This document shows positions 30,221 through 42,000 of a DNA stretch of 64,000 nucleotides, piece after piece; positions within the stretch are counted from its first letter, which is position 1, and each line of letters starts with the position of its first letter. Below the pieces are notes generated by a model, which made no database searches, was not told where the DNA came from, and saw only the letters and a list, made by a program, of their open reading frames with translations. The DNA is taken from contig JASSKH010000025.1 in NCBI GenBank assembly GCA_031763025.1, positions 6,032,689 through 6,096,688 of the forward strand, given 5' to 3'. Position numbers and translations under genes: made by a program. The DNA is from Macrocystis pyrifera (taxonomy: Eukaryota > Sar > Phaeophyceae > Laminariales > Laminariaceae).

Positions 30221-30688
30221 ATGGCTCAATCGCCACAACACGTGATTCCCTGCGATAGCGCTCAACAACGACGGTGGATAGACACAACTCGCACACGCGT
30301 GGCACCCTCCACAGAAGATGGTTCTCGTGGTCCAACCTGCTCCCTCCGGAGTGCTCTAGAAGTTGTGTATCGGTCATCGCTGTTGGATGGCAGACGTTTG
30401 AATGTTGAGTGGCATTCATATCGAAAAATTTGCCGCCACAGCCACTTCCTGATCCCCCGGATTCTTGCGAGGGCACCCATTGGTCATGCCCTACCCTTAT
30501 ATGCTCGCGCCGTGAGCAGACAAGCCGCGTGGCAGCCAAATGCACTACCTCGGCCATCGTGCGCTTGCCAACCGGTCGTAGAAAATTTATCGGAACGTCA
30601 TCCCAACGCTTCGAGTTCTTCCTATGTTCCTTTTCGCCCCTGGGTAACCCATATTTCTTTTTTTTGGCACCTACTTCGTAAAAATTAG
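30221..30688 (+). CDS. unassigned ORF, 155 aa
   Basis: ATG to TAG with ordinary composition, beginning MAQSPQHVIPCDSAQQRRW and ending in an aromatic stretch, ISFFWHLLRKN. No domain, signal peptide or repeat is recognised. A minus-strand frame (30216-30557) is also open, so the strand is not certain. The locus stands between AT-rich DNA and satellite blocks, which would fit a relic of a mobile element, but I cannot name one. Confidence 0.2.
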   Translation: MAQSPQHVIPCDSAQQRRWIDTTRTRVAPSTEDGSRGPTCSLRSALEVVYRSSLLDGRRLNVEWHSYRKICRHSHFLIPRILARAPIGHALPLYARAVSRQAAWQPNALPRPSCACQPVVENLSERHPNASSSSYVPFRPWVTHISFFWHLLRKN

Positions 30689-30935
30689 GTGCTCTGAGAC
30701 TTTAAAAAACGAAATGTGAAAACGGAGGTATCGGGGTCTCTACTTCTATTTTTTTTTTAATTTGACCACTAAAACTCACGTGCTCTTTAGTTCTGCTCTT
30801 ACGTTTTTTCAATTTTTTTTTTTTTTTCTCGTTAGGACCGGCCCTGATGAAAGTAACATTACGAATTATAATATACCTGGTACATCATATATAGATTTTT
30901 AATTTTCATTTTCTTCATAATAACGGTCAATAATA

Positions 30936-31589
30936 GTGCACAATTCCATGCGCAACACCAACCACCAGCCACTGGCTGGCCACACACAAACACCTACCTC
31001 TCAACTCACGGCCACACCAGTACTACTGCGACCGGCACGGATGCCACGGATGCCTATATCACGGGCGGGGTCGATCGACCAGCGGCGGCGCCAGCATCAC
31101 CACCGCCACCGCCCCCACCTCCACCAACCACCACCTCTACCTCCACAACCACCAGCAACACTGCGCAAGCATAACCATCAGAACAGCCACAACCAGCTGG
31201 CACCGCAACAGTTCCTAGGGCAGGGGTGGGAAGGGATCAGAAGACGCCGCCCCAGCGGTGACACTTCTCGGAATTTGAGCCCGCCGGTCGGGAAGAAAAG
31301 CGTCAAGTACGCGGTGGTCACAGAGTTACCTGCCTCGGGACGGCTGGCTCCCTTCCCTGCGCTCAATCAGCACTGCGGGAACCTCTTCACGTACAAACTC
31401 GCCGACACTGCTGTCTGCGGCGGGAAAGAAAAGCTCCGGGACAAGCGGTCTGCTGAGCCATCTCGAAGAGTACCACACCCCCTGAGCACACAACGGCGAT
31501 CGAGGCCAGCCATCTATCGACATCGGCCAGGAAGAGAAGCGTGTCCTCCCGTGCCGTCGTCGAGCTTTTACCGTCCCGACTCGTCCTGA
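30936..31589 (+). CDS. unassigned ORF, 217 aa, low-complexity N-terminus
   Basis: ATG to TGA. Residues 1-90 are His/Pro/Gln-rich (RRQHHHRHRPHLHQPPPLPP). From about residue 105 the composition is more normal, with KKSVKYAVVTELPASGRLAP and NLFTYKLADTAVCGGKEK. It is enclosed by CCGTCCCGT satellite on the right and AT-rich DNA on the left. No family recognised. Overlapping minus-strand frames (31326-31601) are also open. Confidence 0.25.
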   Translation: MHNSMRNTNHQPLAGHTQTPTSQLTATPVLLRPARMPRMPISRAGSIDQRRRQHHHRHRPHLHQPPPLPPQPPATLRKHNHQNSHNQLAPQQFLGQGWEGIRRRRPSGDTSRNLSPPVGKKSVKYAVVTELPASGRLAPFPALNQHCGNLFTYKLADTAVCGGKEKLRDKRSAEPSRRVPHPLSTQRRSRPAIYRHRPGREACPPVPSSSFYRPDSS

Positions 31590-31599
31590 CCAAACTCCC

Positions 31600-32340
31600 A
31601 TTGCGCTTTACCGTCCCGCTCCGCCGCGGAAAAAAGTATTTACCGTCCCATCCCGTCGAGAAAAACTAATCGTTGTATTTTACCGTCCCGTACCGTCGCA
31701 AAAAAAACAATCCGTTGCACTGAACCGTCCCGTCCGGTAGTGAGAATCTGCCCCGTTGAATTTTACCGTCCTGTTCAGTGAGGACATTGTACCCCCGCTG
31801 TCCCGTCCCGTCTAGCTCCGTCAACCTTTTTAAGTTTTCATTTTACCGTTCCGTGCAGTCTCGTCCTATTTTCATTTTTTTCCCGGCAAACAAAGTCAAA
31901 GCTGTTCCGTCCCGTCACGATTCTCAGTCACTGTGATAAGCCTTGTGAATAACGTCTCCTGGGCAGAAATTCATTCAACAACTACAGAAAACCCTCTGAA
32001 ATAATGTCGAAGTTTTAACGCGGTAAATCGCCGGGATGGTAAGGGCGGTAAAAGCGTGACGGGACAGGATGTCGATTCCACCGCGTTTTTTTTCTGCCGT
32101 CCTCCCGTCCCATCCTGCTCCGTCAACAAAAACGTTTCCCGCTGCAAATTGCCGTCCCTTTTCCGCCAAAAGAATAACCCCCGCTGTGAAGTACCGCCCC
32201 TTTCCGTCAGTATGGAGCTGTTCCCGCCGTAAATTACCATCCCTTCCCGTGAGTAGAATTTTTTCCCGCCGGAAATTGCCATCCCCTTTGCTAAGAAAAT
32301 ATCTCCCACCCGAAATCACTATCCCTTCCCGCAAGGGGTG
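31600..32340. repeat. CCGTCCCGTCCCG satellite, block 2
   Basis: Diverged units: TTTACCGTCCCGTCGC-type words to 31910, then a CCCGCTGTAAATTACCGTCCC-like sub-type with CGCCGGAAATTGCCATCCC from 32060. Nothing coding. Confidence 0.65.
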
Positions 32341-33259
32341 CGCGACAAAAAAAGAAAAATACATACACTCCTTCCCAGTGTAAGAATGAAAAACAAACCG
32401 GTGCGTTGGAATTTCTGGACGAAATTACGAAAAGCAAGCTTTTTTTTCATATGCGTATTTTACTTGGTTTAATCCCCCCCCCCCCCTCTGGGTCTCGAAA
32501 ACGGGTATGGGGATGTCGGGGATTTCTTGCTTCGTGGATCCCGACTTCCCCTCCAAAAAACTATTTTCCGCCCGAAAACAACATAATTTTCCGCCGAGAA
32601 TACGTTCCCCGCCCTACCAGGTGCCAGGTATAGTCCAGCAGGCTCTTTCAAGGCACCTGTCTATCAGGTCAACAGACCTCTCGTGCGTTCTGGCCACAGA
32701 CTCACAGGAGTGCAACTAAACCGGCCAGCCGCTCGCCACCGCGTACAGCCAACCAAGCTATATATTCAAAAGTGTTATGATACTGCCTTGAATGAGGTTG
32801 AAAGCCCGGAAATTACCTGGGTTCAGGCACTGGGGTCGTATTTGTAATGCTTGGAAGGCGTATCTTAGGTGGAAAACTAGGGGTTTTTTTCCAGAGGGGC
32901 ACGAGTTTGGTCTCAGGTCTCCGCGTGCACCAAAAGGAACAAAACTGCTCTTCTTCTATCTCTAAGCAAAAAAGCAACACACGTGAGTACCAACGAGTAC
33001 CGACTTTATAGATAGGCAGAAGACCTGTCCAGGGATACAAAGTGTCCCGCATGCTTGACCTTAACGTAAGAACATCATAATTCATTAGCAGAAAACATGT
33101 CATCTGGGCTGGGCGGACCCGCACGGAGCTGGCGGTAGTTCCAGTGCACCATGGTTGAATGTGTGACCCACTCGCTGCCCCCGGCAACACTCCCACACAC
33201 AGTCGGCACAACAAGCCGGCGGCGAGGGCGCGCATGATACGGCAGTCTGTGCACCCGAG

Positions 33260-33364
33260 ACGACCCTAGTAAATAGGACCTACGGTACACACAAAAAAAA
33301 ACCTATACATTCGCCCATTTGTACTAACAATATTTGGTCCTATTTACCATGGTCCCCCGGAATA
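33260..33364. mobile_element. TA-target MITE, copy 9
   Basis: The left end is eroded (CGACCCTAGTAAATAGGACC); the right end TACCATGGTCCCCCGGAATA is intact. It is of the TACGGTACACACAAAA sub-type. Confidence 0.8.
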
Positions 33365-33499
33365 ACTGAGCGGGGTTGGTGGGGTAGGATAAACGACGAG
33401 ACGTCCGCCCTTGTGGTAGCGTTTCAGAAGTGGGCTACGAGTAGCAACGAAGGGCACGAACGCGGAGCAGCAGTGCTTGGTGCTGGGGACTCTGACCCT

Positions 33500-33965
33500 C
33501 CGTAGTGCCGGTCTATGGTGTAGTGCCTGTCTCCGTAGTGGCGGTTGCCTGATATAGCGCCCGTGGGGTCGCTTGGCCCTTAAGGCACTGACCAAGTGCG
33601 ATAGTGCGTCGAATAGTGCCAGGTTCCGCTTATGTGGTGCTGATATTGTTGGCTGGCGCGTATAATTGGGAAACGGCTGGCAGAGAAGCGTATGAGAGAT
33701 ACTAATGATTTACGGAAGGACATTCGGTTAATATAGGAACGGCATCTACGATTGTCGGAAGGCAAGCGTAATAATAATAATAACAACGACAATAATATTA
33801 CGGGCGACCATAGTAAATAGGACCAAATTTTGTTAGTAAGAATAGGTAAATATATAGGTTTATATGTATACCATAGGTCCTATTAACTATGGACCCCCGT
33901 AATAATAACAACAACAATATAATAATATATATACCGGCACTACTGAGGGACCACTACCGTAAGTT
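33500..33965. repeat. TAGTGCCGGT repeat relative, split by a MITE
   Basis: Diverged relative of 14195-14525: GTAGTGCCGGTCTATGG, ATATTGTTGGCTGGCGCG and ATACCGGCACTACTGAGGGA. A TA-target MITE (33797-33904) sits between its halves. Confidence 0.5.
33797..33904. mobile_element. TA-target MITE, copy 10
   Basis: TATTACGGGCGACCATAGTA at the left, TTAACTATGGACCCCCGTAA at the right, in a region of AATAATA words. Confidence 0.88.
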
Positions 33966-34109
33966 TACCGGGCCTAACGCAGAAACTACGAGTATTCGAA
34001 CGCTACGGTGGGCCGAGCGCCGGGAGGCGTTTGCTCCACCCAGTGTACACTAGAAATATATGCACACATAGAAGCCAGCCGGCGTGACTACTGTAGTCTC
34101 TTCCCTTCA

Positions 34110-34640
34110 TTTTGCCGTCATGAAACACTTTTTCTCTGTCCCTTCCAGGCCAAAATTATCACCTTTGCCGTCTCTTTTCCCGAAGAAGACCAACGAGTAT
34201 TTCCGCCCCTTTCCGTCGAGCCACCGTTCCCTTTTCCCATCCCTTCCCGTCATGAAAACCGTTCCCGCTGGAAAATCCTATCCATTCCCGTGGTAAATTC
34301 AATTCCCGCTGAAAATTATATTCCCCTCCGGTCATGAAAAAAAAATTCCCGCTGGAAATTACCATCCCTTCCTGTCAAGAAAATATTTCCCGCTGGAAGT
34401 TGCCAACCCGTCCCACCGTGAGAAACGTTCCCGCTGGAAATAAACATCTCTTTCACCCAACAAAACAGTTTCCGCCAAAAAAAAAAACTACTATCTGTAT
34501 CCTTTCCCGCTAGAAAAATGTTTTACACCTTTCTGTCCCACCCCCTCCCACAAAACATATGACCTAAACAAATTGCCACTCCATTGTCCCCTCCCGCCCT
34601 GAATTATTTTACCCCGGCAAACAGCGCATAGTCGGTCCCG
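34110..34640. repeat. TTCCCGCTGGAAATTACC satellite
   Basis: Units of about 50-60 bp: TTCCCGCTGGAAATTACCAT, then CCCTTCCTGTCAAGAAAAT. It is the same sub-type as 32060-32340, so the satellite spans both sides of the MITE-rich stretch at 33-34 kb. Confidence 0.7.
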
Positions 34641-35559
34641 TACCGTCTCGTGTTTTTTTGTTTCCACTCTTCTCACACACGAATCACACGATATTCCCGC
34701 TAGCTTTGGGGCACGTATGATAGCGCCGCAGTCTTGCAGCAGTAGCAGGCAAAGGTCTATCTCGACAGAGGGCAAAGCCCCGTCGAGGTCAGCCCGATAT
34801 CGAACAAAAAGTCGCAAACGAATACCAGGTAGGCACTCACGAAGGGGCCATGACTTGCGGTATAGGTCCACGAATCTGAACGAAACCTGAAAGAACAAAA
34901 GCTGACGTTTTTAGACCGAGTGAAGAACTTGCTCCTGCGAAAATCAGCTCGTTTTGGCTCCCCAGGTATCCAGTGAGTTACGTTCTAGACGAAGTTAAGA
35001 ACTTGTCCCTAGGAAACTGAGCCTGTATTGGTCAACCGGGTGAAAAAATAAATGTACGAAATAGCAGCATACAGGCCGGGTTATATAGTAGCATGAAAAA
35101 CATCACAGGCTATGATCTCGGGGGCTAATATCCCCGAATGTTCGCCATGCCGACATAGCGCATCCATGCTTTCGTCGGCCGTGCGACAAAAACGTGCCGG
35201 TGTAATGCAGCGGTGCGAGCTGGTTCAAGCTGAATTCAACAAATGCATTAAACCGTGAGAGCTTGACACGCCATTTTTTTTTTAGGCAGATCCTGAAAAC
35301 TTACACACGTGTGTTTTTTGAGCCCCTGTCCATTCAATACCGAATGCACAGAGCATTTATATTTTCGCCCGATATTTGGTCATAATATTTTTTTGGTGCG
35401 GATGTTCGGGCCTCATGGAAGCCTCAATTTCCCACCACCAACAAGAACAAAAACGCCGTTTGTTAACGGGCCGACAGCGGCACACGGAGCACGTGAGTAT
35501 CGTTTCACGATCTACTCCATCATTAAAAACGCGGTGTAAACATTTGGTTTTTGTACGGA

Positions 35560-36810
35560 AAGCATGTGTAATTTTGCGTAGTGGCCTTCTTGCCGAGGGA
35601 CCCGCGGGCCGCCACCCGAGTCCGGGGGGGGGGCTCGAGCGCCGACCACATTGGGCTGAGTTGTTGAAATACCCGGAAAATTTCATTGCAGACCTTAGGG
35701 ATTCCCCAAAACAAAAGCACGGGTCAACGGCTGACCCAGCAGCAGAGGTAAGCTCCCATGAGTTTCTCGAGCGCGGTGCGAGAAACGACGAGCTACAACT
35801 CTGAAGTTAGCTATTACGGGGGCCATAGTTAATAAGACCAAATATTGTTAGGAACAATATGTAAATATTTAGGTTTTTACGTGTAATGTAGGTACTATTT
35901 ACTATGGTCCCTCGTAATAGCTGGCACTGATTGGTGTCCCAGGAGCGCTGATCTACTTGCCGCCCGTCGCTGAAGGTTTGATAATGGGGTGTTGCTGAGA
36001 CGAGTTATTTGCTGTGGGCCATTCGGACTGTGTAAATTTCGCGTGTGTCTCTCGGCCGCTCCATCCGTACCACGCCCCGCGAGACATGAAACCGGCGTGT
36101 GAAAAGAAAGTCCACCTTCGTTGATCCAGCTGCAACACAACAGTATATAATTCTACCCGGGTAACCTTTGCGACGGCCAACAAGTTCCTGGGGGCGACAC
36201 TGTGTCGCTCTTTTCGTCTGCGTCTTATTTTTTCGCCGTGTCGAAACTCTCCCGCCTCACCGACTCGTTGAGGGTAAAATCCCGGTATGCATCAAGGAGT
36301 CTTGACACTGATCCGCTTCTCGCCAACCTCGCTATCGCCGCCAGGTCCTTGCCAAGGGATCCGCGGGCCGCCAGCCGAGTCCGCCTGCGGGGGGGCTCGG
36401 GCGCCGGTCATATTGGGCTGAGGTGTTCGAGTACCCAGAATATTTTATTGCAGACACTGGGAGCCCCCTAAACGCTTAGTAGGAAGCAGTGACCACGCGA
36501 ATCAGGGTGCAGCAATCGATAGTCTCCCGCCTCCACCACTCGTGGACACCGGGCCTCGGATGAAGGGCGATGGTTCAACAGCTGGTCCAGCAGCACAGGT
36601 AAGCGTGCGTGCTCTTCGAGTACGGTGCGAGAAACGACGAGACATGACCCTAGCCTGAGCTTGCACTGATTGTGGTCCAAAACCGCTGATTTAGGTTGCC
36701 GCTCGCCGTTGGAGATTAGGTACTGAAGTTATGCTGAGACAACTTTCTGCTGTGGGCCGTTCGGACTTTAAGATTATGTTGGTCCCTCGCCTCCCATTCG
36801 TGCAGCGGCC
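35560..36810. repeat. tandem duplication, unit ~0.75 kb
   Basis: Copy 1 is about 35590-36075 and copy 2 about 36345-36790. Shared landmarks in order are GACCCGCGGGCCGCC-type, CATATTGGGCTGAG-type, GGTCAACGGCTGACCCAGCA / GGTTCAACAGCTGGTCCAGC, CAGAGGTAAGC / CAGGTAAGC, GCGAGAAACGACGAG, GTTGCTGAGACGAG-type and GCTGTGGGCCATTCGGAC. A MITE (35812-35920) lies only in copy 1. Each copy has a plausible small exon ending in a GTAAGC donor (HGSTADPAAE / DGSTAGPAAQ), so an exon may have been duplicated. Confidence 0.75.
35812..35920. mobile_element. TA-target MITE, copy 11
   Basis: TATTACGGGGGCCATAGTTA at the left, TTTACTATGGTCCCTCGTAA at the right. It sits inside copy 1 of the tandem duplication and is absent from copy 2, so it postdates the duplication. 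Confidence 0.88.
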
Positions 36811-36856
36811 GCGACGCATCGATTTAGGATTGATTGTCGGCTACCTTTGAAAAGTT

Positions 36857-37982
36857 CACACCCTGTACAACTACTTTTAGTTCCATTTGCAACACCAGAC
36901 AACTACTTGTTCAGGAAGTTGCGCAAATAGTTGTCAGGAGACAACTACTTTTCAGGAAAGTTGCGCAAATAGTTGCCTGGCGGACAACTACTTGTTCAAG
37001 AATTTACCCAAATAGTTGCCTGTAGACAACCACTTGTTGAAGAAGTTACGCAATTAGTTGCCTGGCAGACAACTACTCCTCAGGAAAGCTACGCAAATAG
37101 TTGCCTGTAGACAACTACTTGTTAAAGATGTTGCGCAAATAGTTGCCTGGCAGACAACTACTCCTTAGAAAAGCTGCGCAAATAGTTGCCTGAAGATAAC
37201 TACTCTTCAGGAAAGCTGCGCAAATAGTTATCCAGGACAACTATTGGGTAGTTGCAGCCGTGCGCAACTACCATTAGTATTTGCCCAGCGGTAGTTGTAC
37301 AGGGTGTTGATGTCATTTGCTTGTTCATTGCCAGCTGACATGTTCACATGTAGCCCAGCGTGTGTGCTTGCCCGTGCGTTGCGCGTGTGTGTGTGCGTGT
37401 GGATGTGTGGATGTGTGGATGTGTGAATGTGTGTGTGCTGCGTGGTGTGCACCGCTGGATCTTCAGCGATTGTTGTTGGACCGACAACTGATACTGTTTT
37501 AGTCGAAGAGGTCAAATTCAACGGCCCCACTCAACTATCTCCGCGTCTGCGCGTCTCACTCAAACTACAGTTGTCTGGATAACTACTTGTTTAAGAACTT
37601 GCGCAACTAGTTGTTCTGGATAACTAGTTGTTCAAGAACTTGCGCAAATAGTTGTTCTGGATAACTACTCGTTCAGGAAGTTATGCAAATATTGCCTGTA
37701 GACAACTACTTGTTCAAGAACTTGCGCAAATAGTTGCCTGTAGACAACTACTAGTCCAAGAAGTTACGCAAATAGTTGCCTGTAGACAACTACTTGTTCA
37801 AGAAGTTGCGCAAATAGTTGCCTGGCAGACAACTACTCCTCAGGAAAGCTGCGCAAATAGTTGCCTATAGACAACAACTCGTCAGGGAAGCTGCGCAAAT
37901 AGTGATCCAGGACAAGTATTGGGTAGTTGCAGCCGTGCGCAACTACCGTTTGTATTTGCACAGCGGTAGCTGTACAGGGTGT
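36857..37982. mobile_element. hAT-like non-autonomous element with internal 42-bp arrays
   Basis: A 1126-bp element with inverted ends CACACCCTGTACAACTAC and GTAGCTGTACAGGGTGT. The 8-bp sequence GAAAAGTT is repeated exactly at both borders (36849-36856 and 37983-37990), as hAT transposition leaves. Inside are two arrays of ~42-bp units (about 36890-37240 and 37565-37905) with GACAACTACTTGTTCAAGAA and TTGCGCAAATAGTTGCC. An internal copy of the 3' end at 37255-37312 and a unique GTGTGTG-rich spacer separate them. No transposase, so it needs a helper element. Confidence 0.75.
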
Positions 37983-38428
37983 GAAAAGTTGCCAGCGATT
38001 GCTTCTAAGGCGAGATGCAGTGCGTCATTGGTATCCGTATTGTATGTCGTTCACACTCCCGTATTGCAGCAGCGGCCGCGAGACAAGGATGTTCAAAGCA
38101 TGTCGCCATCGACCTGCTGTAAAGCAGCAATAGCTGCAACACAGCCCGAAGCTGCTACCCGGTGTAATGGTTTATGGGCGAGGCGTTTGGCAAACAAAAG
38201 TTCACTGTATAGGGTGTGCGTGAGACCTGGCATCTTCAGAAGCACCCCGCACGTCAAGCCTGTTTTTATAGATACCTGGTAGGCGGTACCGATAGTTTGG
38301 CTCCAACCACCGCGGTATACATTGGTGTTTCCGTTCCATCGGCTCCTCACTGATCACAGGATACCGGTGGTAACGACCGTTCTACGCGGTGGACTGTTTT
38401 TGGACCAACGGCCCAAGCCCGCGGGGCA

Positions 38429-38668
38429 GTGACCGATGGCGTCCATGATGCTTCCCACTCTACTCAGTGCAATCTTCTGGTGCAACGATGGCCCTTCGGT
38501 GGTACGATGTTTGCTGTGTCAGCTGGGGCTCTTTTGACATGGGTCGTACGATCGCGAGGCCGTCGGCGACGGATCAATGGACAGGTGACAAACTGCGAGG
38601 GCAAGTCACGCGAGCATGAAGGGCAGGAGGCGTACCGCGTCCCCAATGACACGAGGCAGGAGGCGTAA
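38429..38668 (+). CDS. unassigned ORF with a membrane segment, 79 aa
   Basis: Contains FGGTMFAVSAGALLTWVV, a possible single transmembrane helix, followed by RSRGRRRRING and a charged tail before TAA. An acceptor-like CTACTCAG lies at 38464. A donor-like CAGGTGACA follows at 38583, after which the frame would be intronic. It could be a signal-anchor exon of the repeat-protein gene starting at 39 kb, but nothing links them directly. The minus strand is also open here. Confidence 0.2.
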   Translation: MTDGVHDASHSTQCNLLVQRWPFGGTMFAVSAGALLTWVVRSRGRRRRINGQVTNCEGKSREHEGQEAYRVPNDTRQEA

Positions 38669-39056
38669 ATAGTAATTGATGGAGGCACTGTTATATTTCT
38701 CTGAGACTGCGGGCATACCCAAATATCCAAAGAGAAGCTTGAGCTACTAATAGCCAAATTTTGAGCTCGGCTTTGTACACCTTACAGTTGACTAGTTGTG
38801 TAACTTACTGGCGAAGTTATAGCGACGTACCATCTGTGGTAGCTACGCGCCGGTCACGAGCCCCGTCATTGATTCCCGCGATGTTTTCGCCACGTCTGAA
38901 ACGTCTATGTTTATCTCCCATCATTCTAACGATAGCGATCCGAGTACGTAGGGGTTTTGTACAGATCGTTTCGCAATGGCACCCTTGATCCCCCCGTGAA
39001 GACGCTGTCACGCTTACTCTACCCCAGATCACGCCCGCAGACACCACCTAACGTAA

Positions 39057-42000
39057 ATCGTCCCTCCTTCGGTACACCGGCAGTTACGACCAGACGGAGA
39101 CCGGGCGGTGCAAGCCTCGCAGTTGGAGGCGGCTATCGCCCCATCAGCAGGGACGCCGGCGCACCAGAAGGCGCCTGTTGATCTTGGCAGGTCGTCACGG
39201 CCGCACTCAACCGCCGAAAGGGCCCACCACGTGGAAGCAGCCGTAGTAGGGGGGGCGGCAACGGCCGAACTGGCAGCGTTCCCGCCTGAAGGAGCACCCA
39301 CGCGGCAGCAAGTGCCTGCTGGCGTCAAACCGCCGTCGCCGTACTCCGCGGCAGCAGTCCAAGCGGGGAGCGCGATAAGGGCCGTACAAACAAATCTTCC
39401 ACATGTAGGAGCACCAGCTCGACAGCAGGTACCAGTCAACATCGATACGTCGTCGCTGCCGCGTTTGATCGACGAGGCGGCCCGACAGGAGGCACCAGCG
39501 GCAATGGGGAGTGCGGGAAAAGCCACAATGTCAGAGGATCCATCTGCAGGAGCATCAGCTCGGAAACATGTGCCTGTTGACCACGACAGGCCATCGCTGC
39601 CGCGTTCGACCGCCGGGATTCCCACCCAGGAGGCATCAGCCGCAGTGAGGAGAATGGCAACGGCGGCATCGGCAGACGCTTCAACCACAGGAATATCCGC
39701 TCGACCGCAAGTGAATGTTAAACTTGACAGGTCGTCACTGCCGTTTTCAACCGCCGAAGCGACCTACCTGGAGGAACCAGTTGAAGTGGGAAGGGAGACA
39801 ACCACAACGTCGAGAGACGCTTCCCCCGCAAGAACACCAGCGCGGCAGCAGGTGCAGGGGGGCATCGATACGTCGTCGCTGCCTTTTTTCGATGGCCGGA
39901 ACGGCCCACGGCAAGGCAGAAACCCCAGTGGAGGAGGCCAAGACGGCCGAATTGAACGAGGATGCATCTGCACGAGCGCCAGCCCGACAGCAGGTACCAG
40001 TTAACATCGATACGTCGTCGCTGCCGCATTTGATATACGAGACGGCCCAGCAGGAGGCACCAGCGGAAATGGAGAGTGCGGGAACGGCCACAATGACAGA
40101 GGCCCAATCTGTAGCAGCATCAGCTCGGAAACAGGTGCCCGTTGACCATGACTGGCCATCGCTGCCGCGTTCGACCGCCGAGATGCCCACCCATGAGGCA
40201 TCAGCCGCAGTGAAGAGAATGGCAACGGCGGCATCGGCAGACGTTTCACCCACGGGAACATCCGCTCGACCGCAGGTGATTGTTGACCTTGACAGGTCGT
40301 CACTGCCGCTTTCGACCACCCGAGCGACCTACCTAGAGGAACCAGTTTTAGTGGGAAAGGAGACAACCACAACGCCGGGAGACGCTTCCCCCGCAAGAAC
40401 ACCAGCTCGGCAGAAGGTGCCGGGGGAACATCGATACGTCGTCGCTGCCTCATTTCATCGCCCAGACGGCCCACGAAGAGCAGCAGCCGCGGTTGGAGAG
40501 GACACGACGGCCGCATTGACCGAGGATACATCTGCACGAGCGCCAGCTCTGTATCAGGTACCAGTCAACATCGATACGTCGTCGCTGCCGCGTTCCATCG
40601 ACGAGACCGCCCAACAGGAGGCACCAGCGGCAATGGGGAGTGCGGGAACGGCCACAATGACGGAAGCTCCACCTGCAGGAGCATCAGCTCGGAACAACGT
40701 GCCTGTTGACCATGACAAGTCATCGCTGCCGCGTTCGACCGCCGAGATGCCCACCCAGGAGACATCAACAACAGTGAGGAGAATGGCAACGGCGGCATCG
40801 GCAGACGCTTCAACCGCAGGAATATCCGCACGACCGCAGGTGATTGTTGACTTTGACAGGTCGTCACTGCCGCTTTCGACCGCCCAAGCGACCCACCTAG
40901 AGGAACCAGTTTTAGTAGCAAGGGAGACAACCACAATGCAGGGAGACGCTTCCCCCGCAAGGACACCAGCGCGGCAGCAGGTGTCGGGGAACATCGATAC
41001 TTCGTCGCTGCCGCTTTCGATCCCCGAGACGGCCCACGAGAAGGCAGCAGTCGCGGTGGGGAAGGAAACGATGACCGAATTGACCGAGGATGCATCTGCA
41101 CGAGCGCCAGCTCTGTATCAGGTACTAGTCAACATCGATACGGCGTCGCTGCCGCATTTGCTTGCAGAGACGGCCCAACAGGAGGCACCAGCGGCAATGG
41201 GGAGTGCGGGAACGGCCACTGTGACGGAAGCTCCACCTGCAGGAGCATCAGCTCGGAAACAGGTGCCTGTTGACCATGACAAGTCATCGCTGACGCGTTC
41301 GACCGCCGAGATGCCCACCCAGGAAGCATCAACAACAGTGAGGAGAATGGCAACGGCGGCATTCGCAGACGCTTCAACCACAGGAATATCCGCTCGACCG
41401 CAGGTGATTGTTGACTTTGACAGGTCGTCACTGCCGCTTTCGACCGCCCAGGCGACCTACCTAGAGGAACCAGTTTTAGTGGGAAGGGAGACAACCACAA
41501 CGTCGAGAGACGCTTCCCCCCCCAAGAAGAACACCAGCGCGGCAGCAGGTGCAGGGGAACATCGATACGTCGTCGCTGCCGTTTTCGATGGCCGGAACGG
41601 CCGACGGGAAGGCAGCAACCCCAGTTGAAGAGGCAAAGACGGCCGCATTGACCGAAGATGCATCTGCACGAGCACCAGCTCGACATCAGGTACCAGCCAA
41701 TGTCGATACGTCGTCGCTGCCGCGTTCCATCGACGAGACCGCCCAACAGGAGTCACCAGCGGAAATGGAGCGTGCGGAACGGCCACAATGACGGAAGCTC
41801 TACCTGCAGGAGCATCAGCTCGGAAACAAGTGCCTGTCGACAATGACAAGTCATCGCTGCCGCGTTCGACTGCCGCGATGCCCACCCAGGAGACATCAAC
41901 AACAGTGAGGAGAAGGGCAACGGCGGCATCGGCAGACGCTTCAACCACAGGAATATCCGCTCGACCGCAGGTGATTGTTGACCTTGACAGGTCGTCACTG

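Larger units (their letters stand above)
31602..35300. other. gene-poor satellite-rich stretch
   Basis: Apart from the listed satellite blocks, two MITEs and a TAGTGCCGGT relative, I see no exon. A short tandem pair of about 70 bp (GAAGAACTTGCTCCTGCGAA / TAAGAACTTGTCCCTAGGAA) is at 34915-35045. Confidence 0.5.

Noticed and set aside
30216-30557. Minus-strand frame as a retroelement-derived fragment
   Set aside because: No recognisable protease, reverse transcriptase, integrase or RNase H motif, and no flanking terminal repeats were seen, so no such element is claimed.
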